Counted from the stretch's first letter, positions 1-8,519 are shown. The stretch is 11,108 nucleotides of DNA from a bacterium (Candidatus Ratteibacteria) CG_4_9_14_3_um_filter_41_21 (GCA_002791075.1 PFWI01000269.1:1-11108); one strand, 5' to 3'. Notes: generated by a model from the letters alone, not told the origin. Made by a program: numbers and translations.

Positions 1-431
1 AATTTTGCCCAGGGAAACAGTTCCAGACACAGGTCTATGGTGGTGGAGTCGAAAGCGTAGGCCGTCTGCTTTAACTGAACCCCAAAATTGTCGTTGAGAT
101 AGAGATTGCGGGCGATACCAATCAGCACCTGAGCAAAATCCGCGTAAATACGCCAATCTCTGGTTTCGTTTGCATATGCCAAGGTGCTTCGGGAAACCCT
201 GCCCCGAATGCCCATATGGTAAAGTCTTGGTTCCATTGCCCGCAGACAGGATTGGATATCGCGTAGACTCTCCCGATATGTTAGTTGAGCAAAAGCCATA
301 CATAAGAATTGGTCTAAACATGAAAAACTTTGAACCTTGTAGTCACCCTGATAACGCTGAACGCACCGCTGGAATTCGTGCAATGGAAGCAGGTCCATCA
401 GTTGCGCAAAGACAATTCGTCCCGTATACAT
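1..431 (-). CDS. IS4-family transposase, N-terminal part (runs off window)
   Basis: This is a DDE transposase that would cut and rejoin the ends of its insertion sequence. The minus-strand reading from ATG at 431 is open to the window edge (143 codons). It shows the conserved N-terminus of DUF4372-containing IS4-type transposases: VFAQLMDLLPLHEF near residues 7-20, then DQFLCMAFAQLTYRESLRDI (40-59), LYHMGIRG (70-77), SRSTLAYANETRDWRIYADF (80-99), and DSTTIDLCLELFPWAK (128-143). D128 of DSTTIDL is probably the first Asp of the catalytic DDE triad; the rest of the catalytic core is outside the window. A strong Shine-Dalgarno five bases upstream supports the start. No frameshift or stop is seen, so this copy may be intact. 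The plus-strand reading of the same interval is an antisense shadow. Confidence 0.88.
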   Translation of the reverse strand, partial: MYTGRIVFAQLMDLLPLHEFQRCVQRYQGDYKVQSFSCLDQFLCMAFAQLTYRESLRDIQSCLRAMEPRLYHMGIRGRVSRSTLAYANETRDWRIYADFAQVLIGIARNLYLNDNFGVQLKQTAYAFDSTTIDLCLELFPWAK

Positions 432-444
432 TAGCCCCTCCTTT
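432..444 (-). promoter_or_regulatory. Ribosome binding site of the IS transposase
   Basis: On the minus strand AAAGGAGG (437-444) lies five bases before the ATG at 431. It is a near-perfect Shine-Dalgarno and fixes the transposase start. Confidence 0.75.
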
Positions 445-464
445 AGTTAATTTAGAGTGGCTAT

Positions 465-494
465 ATTCTACAGGCGAATTCAAGTCGTTTACAA
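465..494 (-). promoter_or_regulatory. Candidate sigma-70 promoter for the IS transposase
   Basis: On the minus strand TTGTAA (489-494) and TAGAAT (465-470) are separated by 18 bp. They match the -35 and -10 consensus at 4/6 and 5/6 positions. The position, between the IS end and the transposase Shine-Dalgarno, is where an IS promoter is expected. The call is based on pattern alone. Confidence 0.4.
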
Positions 495-568
495 AATTTT
501 TCCCTGAAGATACCTGTAATATCAAGGGTTTGCACGTTTTTCTCGCTTCAACAGTTGGACAGTAGTGA

Positions 569-2521
569 TTTTATATAAAGTATGCATTGCAAAAGGGCAT
601 GAATATAGATGAAATTGCAAATATTACGAAGATAGACCTTTGGTTTATCGATAATATAAAGCAAATAGTAGAACTGGAGAAAGAGATCGCAGGATGGTCA
701 AGAGCAAAGGGCGAAGGGACAGGCAGTAACTTACCCGCCGAGCTATTGAAACAAGCTAAACAGTACGGATTTAGCGACAGACAGATTGCTGATTTAATTG
801 ATTCCGATGAATTATCTGTAAGGAACTTGCGAAAAAGACAAGGGATTGAGACAACCTTTAAGTTGGTGGATACATGCGCTGCAGAATTTGAGGCATACAC
901 TCCTTACTATTATTCAACTTATGAAGTAGAAGATGAGGCAAGAACCTCAAAAAAGAAAAAGATAATGATACTCGGTGGCGGTCCGAACAGAATAGGACAG
1001 GGAATAGAATTCGATTATTGCTGTTGCCATGCATCCTTCGCTCTTAAAGAATTAGGCTACGAGACCATTATGGTTAATTCCAATCCGGAGACGGTCTCAA
1101 CAGATTATGACACTTCAGACAAGCTCTATTTTGAGCCATTGACCTTTGAAGATGTTATGAATATTGCAGACAAAGAGAAACCCGATGGTGTAATAGTTCA
1201 GTTTGGCGGTCAGACACCGCTTAATTTAGCAAGGCGGTTAGAGGATACCGGCGTACCCATAATCGGTACATCTGTTGAATCCATAGATAAGGCTGAAGAC
1301 AGGGAGAAATTTGCCAGGCTTATAAAGAAGTTAAGACTTAACCAACCGGCAAATGGCTCTGCGAAGTCAAGAGAAGAGGCAAAGAGGATTGCTAAGCGTA
1401 TTGGATACCCTGTCCTTGTAAGGCCATCGTATGTGCTCGGCGGCAGGGCTATGAAAATAATCTATAATGAAGGATTTCTCGATGAGTTTATCAAAGAGGC
1501 AGAGGATACTTCAGAAGAACACCCTGTCCTGATAGATAAATTCTTAGAAGATGCCGTTGAGGTGGATGTTGATGCAGTATCTGATGGCAAGATTACAGTA
1601 ATCGGCGGTATTATGGAGCACATAGAAGAAGCGGGTATCCACTCAGGAGATTCAGCTTGTGTCTTACCGCCTCATACTTTAAACGACGATACGATCAATA
1701 CCATAAGAGAATATACCTATGCTATATCAAAAGAATTAAAGGTAAAGGGGCTTTTGAATATACAATTTGCGGTTAAAAACGATACCGTATATGTGCTTGA
1801 AGTCAATCCCAGGGCCTCAAGAACAGTGCCTTTTGTAAGCAAGGCAACAGGGATACCTTTGGCAAAGATAGCAGCTTGTGTCATGGCCGGAAAGAAACTA
1901 TCCGAGCTCGGATTTTTAGAAGAGAAAAAGGTAAGCCATATATCGGTTAAAGAGTCTGTATTGCCTTTCTCAAGATTTTCCGGTGTTGACATCATATTGG
2001 GTCCTGAGATGAAATCCACAGGCGAGGTAATGGGTATAAACTCGTCGTTTGGCATAGCGTTTTACAAATCTCAGATGGCAGCAAACAGCACACTTCCCAA
2101 AAAAGGAAAAATATTTATTAGTGTTAAGAACGGTGATAAAAGAAATATTGTTTTTATCGCCAAGAAGCTTTATAATATGAGATTTGATATTATTGCTACA
2201 GACGGCACGGCGAAAGTACTTAATTCAAATAATGTTAGCTGCCAGGTAGTTGGAAAGATTGGAGAAGGAAGAACAGAACTTTTGGATCTTATTAAAAACG
2301 GCAGGATAGGATTGATTATAAATACTCCTTCAGGCGCCAGAGGACAATCTGATATGAAACCAATTAGAAGTGCGGCGGTTATGCATGGCATACCGTGCAT
2401 AACAACGATTCAGGGTGCCCAGGCAGCGGTCAATGGGATAGAGTCTATAATAAAAGGAGATTTTGAAGTTAAATCTATACAGGAATATACCGGTGAAAAA
2501 GAATGTGTAAGGATTGGATAG
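569..2521 (+). pseudogene. carB: Carbamoyl-phosphate synthase large subunit, 5'-truncated by IS insertion
   Basis: CarB makes carbamoyl phosphate from bicarbonate, two ATP and ammonia channelled from CarA, feeding pyrimidine and arginine synthesis. About 650 codons remain of the usual ~1,070, so the first ATP-grasp half and part of the oligomerisation domain are missing. Numbering from the TTG at 587, what remains is the rest of the oligomerisation domain (1-~120), the second ATP-grasp unit with GGGPNRIGQGIEFDY (130-144), RPSYVLGG (279-286), EVNPRASRTVPFVSKATGIP (405-424) and KESVLPFSRF (455-464), then the C-terminal MGS-like regulatory domain (~507-625). Homology continues upstream of 587 to 569 with no start codon, and meets the IS end at an in-frame TGA (566-568). 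Internal TTG/ATG codons at 587 and 599 have no Shine-Dalgarno. Naturally split carB genes exist (for example in Methanocaldococcus), so a functional half is possible, but the IS junction favours disruption. The 3' end overlaps guaA by 19 bp. Confidence 0.85.
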
Positions 2522-4044
2522 CAATTTTAGATTTTGGCTCTCAATATACGCACCTTATCGCGCGGCGCATAAGAGAAATGGGCGTATATTCTGAGATAGT
2601 GTCTTATAACACTAAGGCCCGAAACCTGTTAGCCAGAGGGCCGAAAGGAATTATCCTGTCCGGAGGACCAGCAAGTATTATTTCAGTAAAAAGCCCGGTA
2701 TGTGACAAGGATGTTTTTAGTATAGGCATTCCCGTGTTAGGCATATGCTATGGCGCACAACTTATGGCAAAATTTTTGGGTGGTGCGGTGGCGAAGGCAA
2801 GAGCAAGAGAATACGGAAAGACATATCTTAAAATTAAGTCCAAGGCGAGACTATTTAAGGACTTGTCTTCAAAAGAGGTAGTCTGGATGAGCCATGGGGA
2901 TAAGGTTACAAAACTGCCTACTGGTTTTAAGATAATAGGCTCAACTGATAATACCCAGATCGCAGCGATGGAAAATAGGAAAAAAAAGTTATACGGTGTA
3001 CAATTTCATCCCGAGGTTGTCCATACGCCAAAAGGTAGGCTTATCTTAAGAAATTTTGTTACCGATATCGCAGGCTGCAAAAGAAGCTGGAATATGCATT
3101 CCTTTGTAAAGAACTCGATTGTGGCATTGCGTGAAAGAATCGGAAACGAGAAAGTCTTGTGTGCTTTAAGCGGAGGTGTGGATTCTTCTGTTTTAACAAC
3201 GCTACTTCATAAAGCCATCGGTAAAAACTTAATCGCAGTCTTTATAGATAACGGCCTTTTGCGCAAAAATGAGGCAGAGCTTGTTAGAAAAAGGTTCAGG
3301 AGGCACTATCGTATAAACTTAAGATTTGTAGATGCAAAAGATATTTTCTTAAAAAGGTTAAAAGGCGTGACAGACCCTGAGAGAAAACGCAAGATAATAG
3401 GAAAACTTTTCATAGAGGTTTTTGAAAACGAAGCAAAGAAATTGGGAAAAATTAAGTTTTTGGCACAGGGCACGCTATATCCTGATGTAATAGAATCAAG
3501 GTCTGCATTTGGCGGGCCCTCTGCGACTATAAAGACACATCACAATGTCGGTGGCCTGCCCCCGCATCTAAAGTTTAAATTAATAGAGCCGCTTAAAGAT
3601 TTATTTAAGGATGAGGTCAGACTCGCAGGCAAGGAGATGGGTCTTCCCGATGAAATAATAAAGAGGCATCCTTTTCCCGGACCAGGACTTGCAGTAAGAA
3701 TTATAGGCCCGGTAACTGGAATGAGGCTCAATATCCTTCGTGAAGCGGACTGGATTTTGATTGATGAGATAAAAAATGCGGGCTTATACTCTAAACTCTG
3801 GCAATCATTCTGTGTCCTTTTACCAATAAAGACAGTTGGAGTAATGGGCGATGAGAGAACCTATGAAAATGTTGTTGCTATAAGGGCTGTTACCAGTGAA
3901 GATGCTATGACTGCACAGTGGGCGGACTTACCATATAAGGTGCTTGAGGGGATATCGAATCGTATCATCAATGAGGCCAAAGGTATAAACCGCGTAGTGT
4001 ATGATATTTCATCTAAACCACCGAGTACAATAGAATGGGAATGA
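2503..4044 (+). CDS. guaA: GMP synthase (glutamine-hydrolysing)
   Basis: GuaA converts XMP, ATP and glutamine to GMP, the last step of guanine nucleotide synthesis, in the cytosol. The 513 residues match the usual single-chain length (~510-525). The N-terminal class I glutamine amidotransferase domain (~5-190) has the nucleophile in GICYGAQ (C82) and the His/Glu pair in FHPEV (H169, E171). The ATP pyrophosphatase domain follows with the P-loop-like SGGVDSS (223-229), and the C-terminal dimerisation domain ends in KPPSTIEWE, the family's signature tail. All catalytic residues are present. The ATG at 2503 lies inside the end of carB in another frame, so the two genes overlap and are probably translationally coupled. 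Given the damaged upstream carB, expression may now depend on transcription coming out of the IS or from an internal promoter I could not identify. Confidence 0.97.
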   Translation: MCKDWIAILDFGSQYTHLIARRIREMGVYSEIVSYNTKARNLLARGPKGIILSGGPASIISVKSPVCDKDVFSIGIPVLGICYGAQLMAKFLGGAVAKARAREYGKTYLKIKSKARLFKDLSSKEVVWMSHGDKVTKLPTGFKIIGSTDNTQIAAMENRKKKLYGVQFHPEVVHTPKGRLILRNFVTDIAGCKRSWNMHSFVKNSIVALRERIGNEKVLCALSGGVDSSVLTTLLHKAIGKNLIAVFIDNGLLRKNEAELVRKRFRRHYRINLRFVDAKDIFLKRLKGVTDPERKRKIIGKLFIEVFENEAKKLGKIKFLAQGTLYPDVIESRSAFGGPSATIKTHHNVGGLPPHLKFKLIEPLKDLFKDEVRLAGKEMGLPDEIIKRHPFPGPGLAVRIIGPVTGMRLNILREADWILIDEIKNAGLYSKLWQSFCVLLPIKTVGVMGDERTYENVVAIRAVTSEDAMTAQWADLPYKVLEGISNRIINEAKGINRVVYDISSKPPSTIEWE

Positions 4045-4051
4045 AAAAGAA

Positions 4052-4669
4052 ATGATGATTGCGATAGTTGACTATGGCATGGGGAATTTAAGAAGTGTTT
4101 CCAAAGCCCTTGAAAGGGTGGGAGCAAAGGTAGAAGTTACCTCTGACAGCAAGAAAATAAAAAAAGCAAAGGCCGTAGTTTTACCGGGAGTAGGGGCATT
4201 TTCACAAGCTGTAGTCAATCTTGAAAAATTAAACCTTCTTTCAGTTTTAGCCGAAGTCATTGAGCTTAAGAAACCTTTTTTAGGAATTTGTCTTGGATTT
4301 CAGCTTGTCTTTACTGAAAGTGAAGAGGGCAATTGCAAGGGATTGGGTATCATTAAGGGCAGGGTAAAAAGATTTAACCTCGCTGGACTTAAGATTCCTC
4401 ATATTGGATGGAACCAAATAAAAATCAAAAAATCAAAAGTAAAAATTTTTGATAGTATTCCAAATAATTCCTGCTTTTATTTTGTCCATTCTTATTATGG
4501 AGAACCGGAGGATAAGGATGTAGTTGTAGCAACGACTTCATATGGGTTGGAATTTGCCTCTGTTATTCATAAAGAAAATCTCTTTGCGGTTCAGTTCCAT
4601 CCGGAGAAGAGCCACGAAATTGGTTTGCAACTTCTCAAAAACTTTGTTCGGCTGGTAGAAAGATGTTAG
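4052..4669 (+). CDS. hisH: Imidazole glycerol phosphate synthase, glutaminase subunit HisH
   Basis: HisH hydrolyses glutamine and passes ammonia through HisF to make imidazole glycerol phosphate and AICAR in histidine synthesis. The 205 residues are full length. The class I amidotransferase motifs are GVGAF (46-50), the nucleophile C80 in FLGICLGFQ, and the catalytic H183/E185 in QFHPEKS; PHIGWNQI (116-123) and VHSYY (145-149) are also HisH-like. The gene starts seven bases after the guaA stop; a second ATG follows immediately at 4055, so the first Met is uncertain by one codon. It overlaps hisF by seven bases, as expected for subunits of one heterodimer. A sugar-pathway paralogue was considered, but both subunits look canonical. 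The rest of the histidine genes are not in the window. Confidence 0.95.
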   Translation: MMIAIVDYGMGNLRSVSKALERVGAKVEVTSDSKKIKKAKAVVLPGVGAFSQAVVNLEKLNLLSVLAEVIELKKPFLGICLGFQLVFTESEEGNCKGLGIIKGRVKRFNLAGLKIPHIGWNQIKIKKSKVKIFDSIPNNSCFYFVHSYYGEPEDKDVVVATTSYGLEFASVIHKENLFAVQFHPEKSHEIGLQLLKNFVRLVERC

Positions 4670-5424
4670 CCAAAAGAATTATTCCCTGTCTTGATGTTAA
4701 AGATGGGAGAGTGGTAAAGGGAATTCAGTTTCTCAATTTAAAGGATGCCGGGGACCCTGTAGAAAACGCTTCCCGATATTCCCGGGAAGGAGCTGACGAA
4801 ATAGTCTTTCTGGACATCACCGCGACCATTGAGAAAAGAAAAACTATTCTGGATGTAGTAGCAAGAACTGCCGAAGAGGTTTTCATTCCCCTTACTGTTG
4901 GCGGTGGTATCAGGAATCTAAAGGATATCAGGAATCTTTTGAAGAATGGTGCGGATAAGGTTTCTATTAATACTGCTGCGGTCAAAGACCCTAATTTAAT
5001 CAGAAGGGCTTCGGAAGTCTTTGGTAACCAATGTATTGTTGTAGCGATAGATGCCAAAAAGGATAAAGAAGGAAAGGAATGGAAAGTGTATATAAACTCT
5101 GGAAGGACACCAACGAATATTGATGTCAGAAAATGGGCAGAAAAAGTAGAGAGGTTGGGTGCGGGAGAAATATTGCTTACCTCAATGGATAAAGATGGGA
5201 CCAAAGAAGGGTATGACCTTCCCCTTACCAGAATAATTTCTGAAATTGTTAATATCCCGGTAATTGCTTCTGGAGGTGCAGGTAGACTGGAACATCTCTA
5301 TGAAGCATTTACCTTAGGAAAGGCAGATGCAGTCCTTGCTGCCTCTATCTTCCATTATGGAGAATTTTCCCTCTGGGAAACAAAAAAGTTCTTAAATAAA
5401 AAGGGAATCGGGGTAAGATTATAA
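4663..5424 (+). CDS. hisF: Imidazole glycerol phosphate synthase, cyclase subunit HisF
   Basis: HisF is the (beta/alpha)8-barrel cyclase that combines PRFAR with ammonia from HisH, yielding imidazole glycerol phosphate and AICAR; the AICAR re-enters purine synthesis. At 253 residues it has the standard length. Both catalytic aspartates are present: D11 in IIPCLDVKDGRVVKG and D130 in VVAIDAKK. Phosphate-binding segments TVGGGIR (78-84) and ASGGAG are seen, along with the typical LGAGEILLTSMDKDGT. The ATG lies inside the last codons of hisH (ATGTTAG), a 7-bp overlap that implies translational coupling. No strong Shine-Dalgarno precedes it. Confidence 0.96.
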   Translation: MLAKRIIPCLDVKDGRVVKGIQFLNLKDAGDPVENASRYSREGADEIVFLDITATIEKRKTILDVVARTAEEVFIPLTVGGGIRNLKDIRNLLKNGADKVSINTAAVKDPNLIRRASEVFGNQCIVVAIDAKKDKEGKEWKVYINSGRTPTNIDVRKWAEKVERLGAGEILLTSMDKDGTKEGYDLPLTRIISEIVNIPVIASGGAGRLEHLYEAFTLGKADAVLAASIFHYGEFSLWETKKFLNKKGIGVRL

Positions 5425-5451
5425 ATAGTAATTAACAAACTATTATTCAAA

Positions 5452-7056
5452 GTGCCTAAATATATCTTTGTAACTGGAGGAGTAGTCTCGAGTCTGGGCA
5501 AGGGTGTTGCCTCGGCTTCAATTGGTAAGTTGCTTGAAGCAAAAGGTCTAAAAGTCACGCTTATAAAGTGCGACCCTTATATTAACGTTGACCCGGGCAC
5601 AATGAACCCCTATCAGCATGGTGAAGTTTATGTTACCGATGATGGAGCAGAGACAGATTTGGATTTGGGTCATTACGAACGCTTTACAAATGCTCGTGTA
5701 GGCAAAGATAACAACATCACCACCGGCAAAATTTACCACTCAGTTATTTCCAAGGAAAGAAAGGGAGAATATTTGGGCAAGACGGTTCAAGTAATTCCTC
5801 ATATTACCGATGAAATTAAAGAAAACATCAGGAAGGTCTCACGGTTTAGCCGACTGGATGTGGTAATCGTAGAAATAGGAGGTACAGTCGGTGACATTGA
5901 AAGCCTGCCTTTCCTGGAAGCTATTAGACAAATAATCCTTGAAGAGGGCAGGAATAATGCCATCAACATTCATCTCACTCTTGTTCCATACATAAAAAGC
6001 GCTGACGAAATTAAGACAAAGCCGACACAGCACAGTGTCGGAAGACTGAGGGAAATAGGTATTCAGCCGGACATTCTTCTCTGTCGTTCAGGGGAATCTC
6101 TAAATAATGAAGTAAGGGAAAAAATAGCCTTATTTTGTAATATCGAAAAGGACGCAGTAATTCAGGCACTGGATGTAGAAAATATTTATGAAATTCCTTT
6201 GATCTTTAAAAATGAACACCTGGATGAACTTATCATCAGAAAACTTCATATGAAATGCAGGCAGGGGAATTTATCTGCTTGGCAGAAAGCTGTTGAAAGA
6301 ATTAAGTCTCCTTCCGCGGAAGTGCTTATTGCCGTTGTGGGAAAATATATTACCCATCAGGATGCCTATAAATCAATTTACGAAGCTTTAATTCATGGAG
6401 GCATTGCCAATGATGCGAAGGTAAACATAAAAAAATTGGATTCAGAGAATATCTCCAAAAATGGAGGAGAAAAATATTTAAGAGATGTCCAAGGAATTCT
6501 CGTGCCAGGTGGTTTTGGGCACAGGGGTATTGAAGGAAAGATTAAGGCTGCCCGATATGCAAGAGAAAACAGAATTCCTTTTTTGGGTATCTGTCTCGGG
6601 ATGCAAGTAGCGGTGATAGAATTTGCAAGAGATGTCTGTGATTTTAAAAAAGCCAATTCCACGGAATTCAATAAAAAAACACCTCATCCTGTAATCAGTT
6701 TACTGGAGGAGCAGAAAAAGATAAAAATCAAAGGCGGTACAATGCGTTTGGGAGCTTATCGATGTGAGTTAAAGCCGGGTACAAAAAGTTATAAAGCATA
6801 TGGAAAAGAAGTAATTTGGGAACGCCACCGTCACCGGTACGAGTTTAATAATAAATATAAAAAGGTATTCGTTAAAAAAGGAATGATCATCAGCGGCATT
6901 TCACCTTCAAAAAATCTTGTGGAGATAATGGAGATAAAAGAACATCCCTGGTTTGCAGCCTGTCAATTTCATCCTGAGTTTAAGTCAAAACCAGATCGAG
7001 CACATCCTTTGTTTCGTGATTTTGTTAAGGCTTCTCTAAGGGGATTACAGCTTTAA
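5452..7056 (+). CDS. pyrG: CTP synthase (glutamine-hydrolysing)
   Basis: PyrG aminates UTP to CTP using ATP and glutamine; CTP serves nucleic acids, phospholipids and CMP-Kdo activation. The 534 residues are full length. The N-terminal amidoligase domain opens with PKYIFVTGGVVSSLGKG (2-18) and continues with KCDPYINVDPGTMNPYQHGE (39-58), DDGAETDLDLGHYERF (63-78) and EIGGTVGDIES (141-151). The C-terminal class I amidotransferase domain has PGGFGHRG (352-359), the nucleophile C381 in LGICLGMQ and H507/E509 in CQFHPEF. The start is GTG, fixed by the conserved PKYIFVTGG; the 27-bp gap after hisF has no recognisable Shine-Dalgarno, so translation may rely on coupling. No terminator or attenuator is visible in the gap. 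Confidence 0.97.
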   Translation: MPKYIFVTGGVVSSLGKGVASASIGKLLEAKGLKVTLIKCDPYINVDPGTMNPYQHGEVYVTDDGAETDLDLGHYERFTNARVGKDNNITTGKIYHSVISKERKGEYLGKTVQVIPHITDEIKENIRKVSRFSRLDVVIVEIGGTVGDIESLPFLEAIRQIILEEGRNNAINIHLTLVPYIKSADEIKTKPTQHSVGRLREIGIQPDILLCRSGESLNNEVREKIALFCNIEKDAVIQALDVENIYEIPLIFKNEHLDELIIRKLHMKCRQGNLSAWQKAVERIKSPSAEVLIAVVGKYITHQDAYKSIYEALIHGGIANDAKVNIKKLDSENISKNGGEKYLRDVQGILVPGGFGHRGIEGKIKAARYARENRIPFLGICLGMQVAVIEFARDVCDFKKANSTEFNKKTPHPVISLLEEQKKIKIKGGTMRLGAYRCELKPGTKSYKAYGKEVIWERHRHRYEFNNKYKKVFVKKGMIISGISPSKNLVEIMEIKEHPWFAACQFHPEFKSKPDRAHPLFRDFVKASLRGLQL

Positions 7057-7106
7057 TTGCCGAATTAATCAAAATATTATTAATGGAGTGAGGCAGTTTA
7101 AATAAA

Positions 7107-8474
7107 ATGTGTGGAATATTTGGGGTATACGGGCATCCTGGCGCTTCAGAGCTTGCATATTTGGGATTATATTCTTTACAGCATCGCGGACAGGAAAGTG
7201 CCGGAATTGTTACCTCTAATGGAAGAAAACTTTGTTCTCGTAAAGGGATGGGGCTTATTTCAGATGTCTTTACCAACCAGTCTTTAAACAAACTCAAGGG
7301 ATATGCGGCAATCGGTCACGTGAGATATTCAACCACTGGCTCTTCTTTACTTAAAAATGCTCAGCCTTTCCTGGCAAACTATCCTGAAGGAGAGATTGCT
7401 ATTGCTCACAACGGAAATCTCACTAACAGTAAAGAGTTAAGGGATAGCCTTCAAGACAGAGGTTCAATCTTTCAGACCACCACAGATTCAGAGGTTATTA
7501 TACATCTTATGGCTTGCACCTCAAAAAAATCTCTTAAAGACAGGTTGATTGATGCTCTTCTCCAAATAAAAGGAGCATATAGCCTCCTTTTAATTACCGA
7601 AAAGGAAATAGTGGCAGCGAGGGACCCGAATGGTTTTAGACCGCTATGCTTGGGAAAGTTGGATAACTCTTTTGTAGTAGCTTCCGAATCCTGCGCTTTT
7701 GATATCGTTCAGGCAGAATATATCAGGGAAATTGAACCGGGTGAAATTTTAATTATAAACGAAAAAGGTCTTACTTCTCTAAGACCTTTCCCGAAAGTGC
7801 AACGATCATTGTGCATCTTTGAATTTATCTATTTTGCCAGGCCTGATTCAAAAATATTTGGAAAAAGTGTCTATCTGACGAGAAAAAGATTGGGGGAAAA
7901 ACTCTATGGGGAATCTCCTGTTAAATCCGACCTGATCATACCTATTCCAGATTCAGGTAATTATGCTGCTTTAGGCTTTGCACAAAAATCCAAAATTAAT
8001 TTTGAATTGGGCATCATCAGAAACCACTATATCGGAAGAACCTTCATTCAGCCTAAACAGGAGATTAGAGACTTGGATGTAAAGATAAAGCTCAATCCTG
8101 TTAAAGAGTTATTAAAAGGCAAAAGAATAACCGTAGTGGAAGATTCTATTGTCAGGGGAACAACTTCCAGGTTGAGGATGCAGAGTTTAAGACAATCTGG
8201 GGCCAAGAGGATAGATATGCGCGTGAGCTGTCCTCCGCATCGTTTTCCCTGCTTTTATGGAATTGATTTCTCAACCCGAGGAGAACTGATTGCCTCTTCC
8301 CATTCCATAGAAGAAACCAGGAAGTTTATTGGTCTGGATTCTTTATCTTACCTGAGTTTAGAAGGAATGCTTGATGCTATGCCTCTTCCCAGAGAAAATT
8401 TCTGTGTTGCCTGTTTCAACGGAAAATATCCGATACCCATTCACCAAAAGATAAGTAAATATAGTCTGGAATGA
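7107..8474 (+). CDS. purF: Amidophosphoribosyltransferase, [4Fe-4S] type
   Basis: PurF makes 5-phosphoribosylamine from PRPP and glutamine, the committed step of purine synthesis. The 455 residues cover both domains. The N-terminal class II (Ntn) glutaminase has its nucleophile at C2 directly after the initiator Met (MCGIFGVYG), with LQHRGQESAG (24-33), GHVRYST (70-76) and HNGNLTN (101-107). The phosphoribosyltransferase domain contains the PRPP-binding VVEDSIVRGTT (343-353). C236 (LCIFEF), C382 (PCFYGID), C433 and C436 (CVAC) correspond to the four cluster ligands of the Bacillus subtilis enzyme, so an oxygen-sensitive [4Fe-4S] cluster is expected. Unlike the B. subtilis protein there is no propeptide: only Met removal is needed to expose C2. 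A GGAGTGAGG stretch lies upstream, but about 13 bases before the ATG, further than usual. Confidence 0.96.
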   Translation: MCGIFGVYGHPGASELAYLGLYSLQHRGQESAGIVTSNGRKLCSRKGMGLISDVFTNQSLNKLKGYAAIGHVRYSTTGSSLLKNAQPFLANYPEGEIAIAHNGNLTNSKELRDSLQDRGSIFQTTTDSEVIIHLMACTSKKSLKDRLIDALLQIKGAYSLLLITEKEIVAARDPNGFRPLCLGKLDNSFVVASESCAFDIVQAEYIREIEPGEILIINEKGLTSLRPFPKVQRSLCIFEFIYFARPDSKIFGKSVYLTRKRLGEKLYGESPVKSDLIIPIPDSGNYAALGFAQKSKINFELGIIRNHYIGRTFIQPKQEIRDLDVKIKLNPVKELLKGKRITVVEDSIVRGTTSRLRMQSLRQSGAKRIDMRVSCPPHRFPCFYGIDFSTRGELIASSHSIEETRKFIGLDSLSYLSLEGMLDAMPLPRENFCVACFNGKYPIPIHQKISKYSLE

Positions 8475-8508
8475 AAGATGTATTGAGGGCGGATGGAGCA
8501 GAGTAAAA

Positions 8509-8513
8509 GGAGG
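8509..8513 (+). promoter_or_regulatory. Ribosome binding site deciding the alcohol dehydrogenase start
   Basis: AAAAGGAGG ends at 8513, six bases before the ATG at 8520. This perfect Shine-Dalgarno favours 8520 over the in-frame ATG at 8493, which would add nine residues with no family resemblance. Confidence 0.8.
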
Positions 8514-8519
8514 TATCAG

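Larger units (their letters stand above)
1..567 (-). mobile_element. IS4-family (DUF4372-type) insertion sequence, 5' part, inserted in carB
   Basis: This is the end of an insertion sequence that continues beyond the left edge of the window. It consists of a minus-strand transposase N-terminus (1-431) and about 136 bp of non-coding leader ending next to the carB remnant. Read on the minus strand, the outer end contains CTACTGTCCAAC. The exact boundary is inferred. CarB homology (FYIKYALQKG) starts at 569, and the in-frame TGA at 566-568 cannot be native carB sequence, so the IS must reach at least 566. The second end and the target duplication lie outside the window. Confidence 0.8.

Noticed and set aside
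170..565. Plus-strand open frame of 131 codons at the left edge
   Set aside because: It lies antisense to the IS4-type transposase and its leader and has no family resemblance; the minus-strand reading is clearly the coding one.
587..589. TTG as a genuine start for carB
   Set aside because: CarB homology continues upstream to 569 with no start codon, and there is no Shine-Dalgarno; the TTG is simply an internal leucine codon of a truncated gene.
555..590. Hybrid outward promoter formed by the IS end (TGGACA) and carB sequence
   Set aside because: The TATAAA at 574-579 is only 12 bp from the -35-like box, and hexamers at 17-19 bp match the -10 consensus poorly.
4052..5424. HisH/HisF as sugar-pathway paralogues (for example those serving WbpG-type amidotransfer)
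   Set aside because: Both proteins keep canonical histidine-pathway residues, including HisF D11 and D130, and no sugar amidotransferase is adjacent.
8493..8519. Upstream ATG extending the alcohol dehydrogenase by nine residues
   Set aside because: The perfect Shine-Dalgarno at 8509-8513 would lie inside that extension and points to the ATG at 8520, where family similarity begins.
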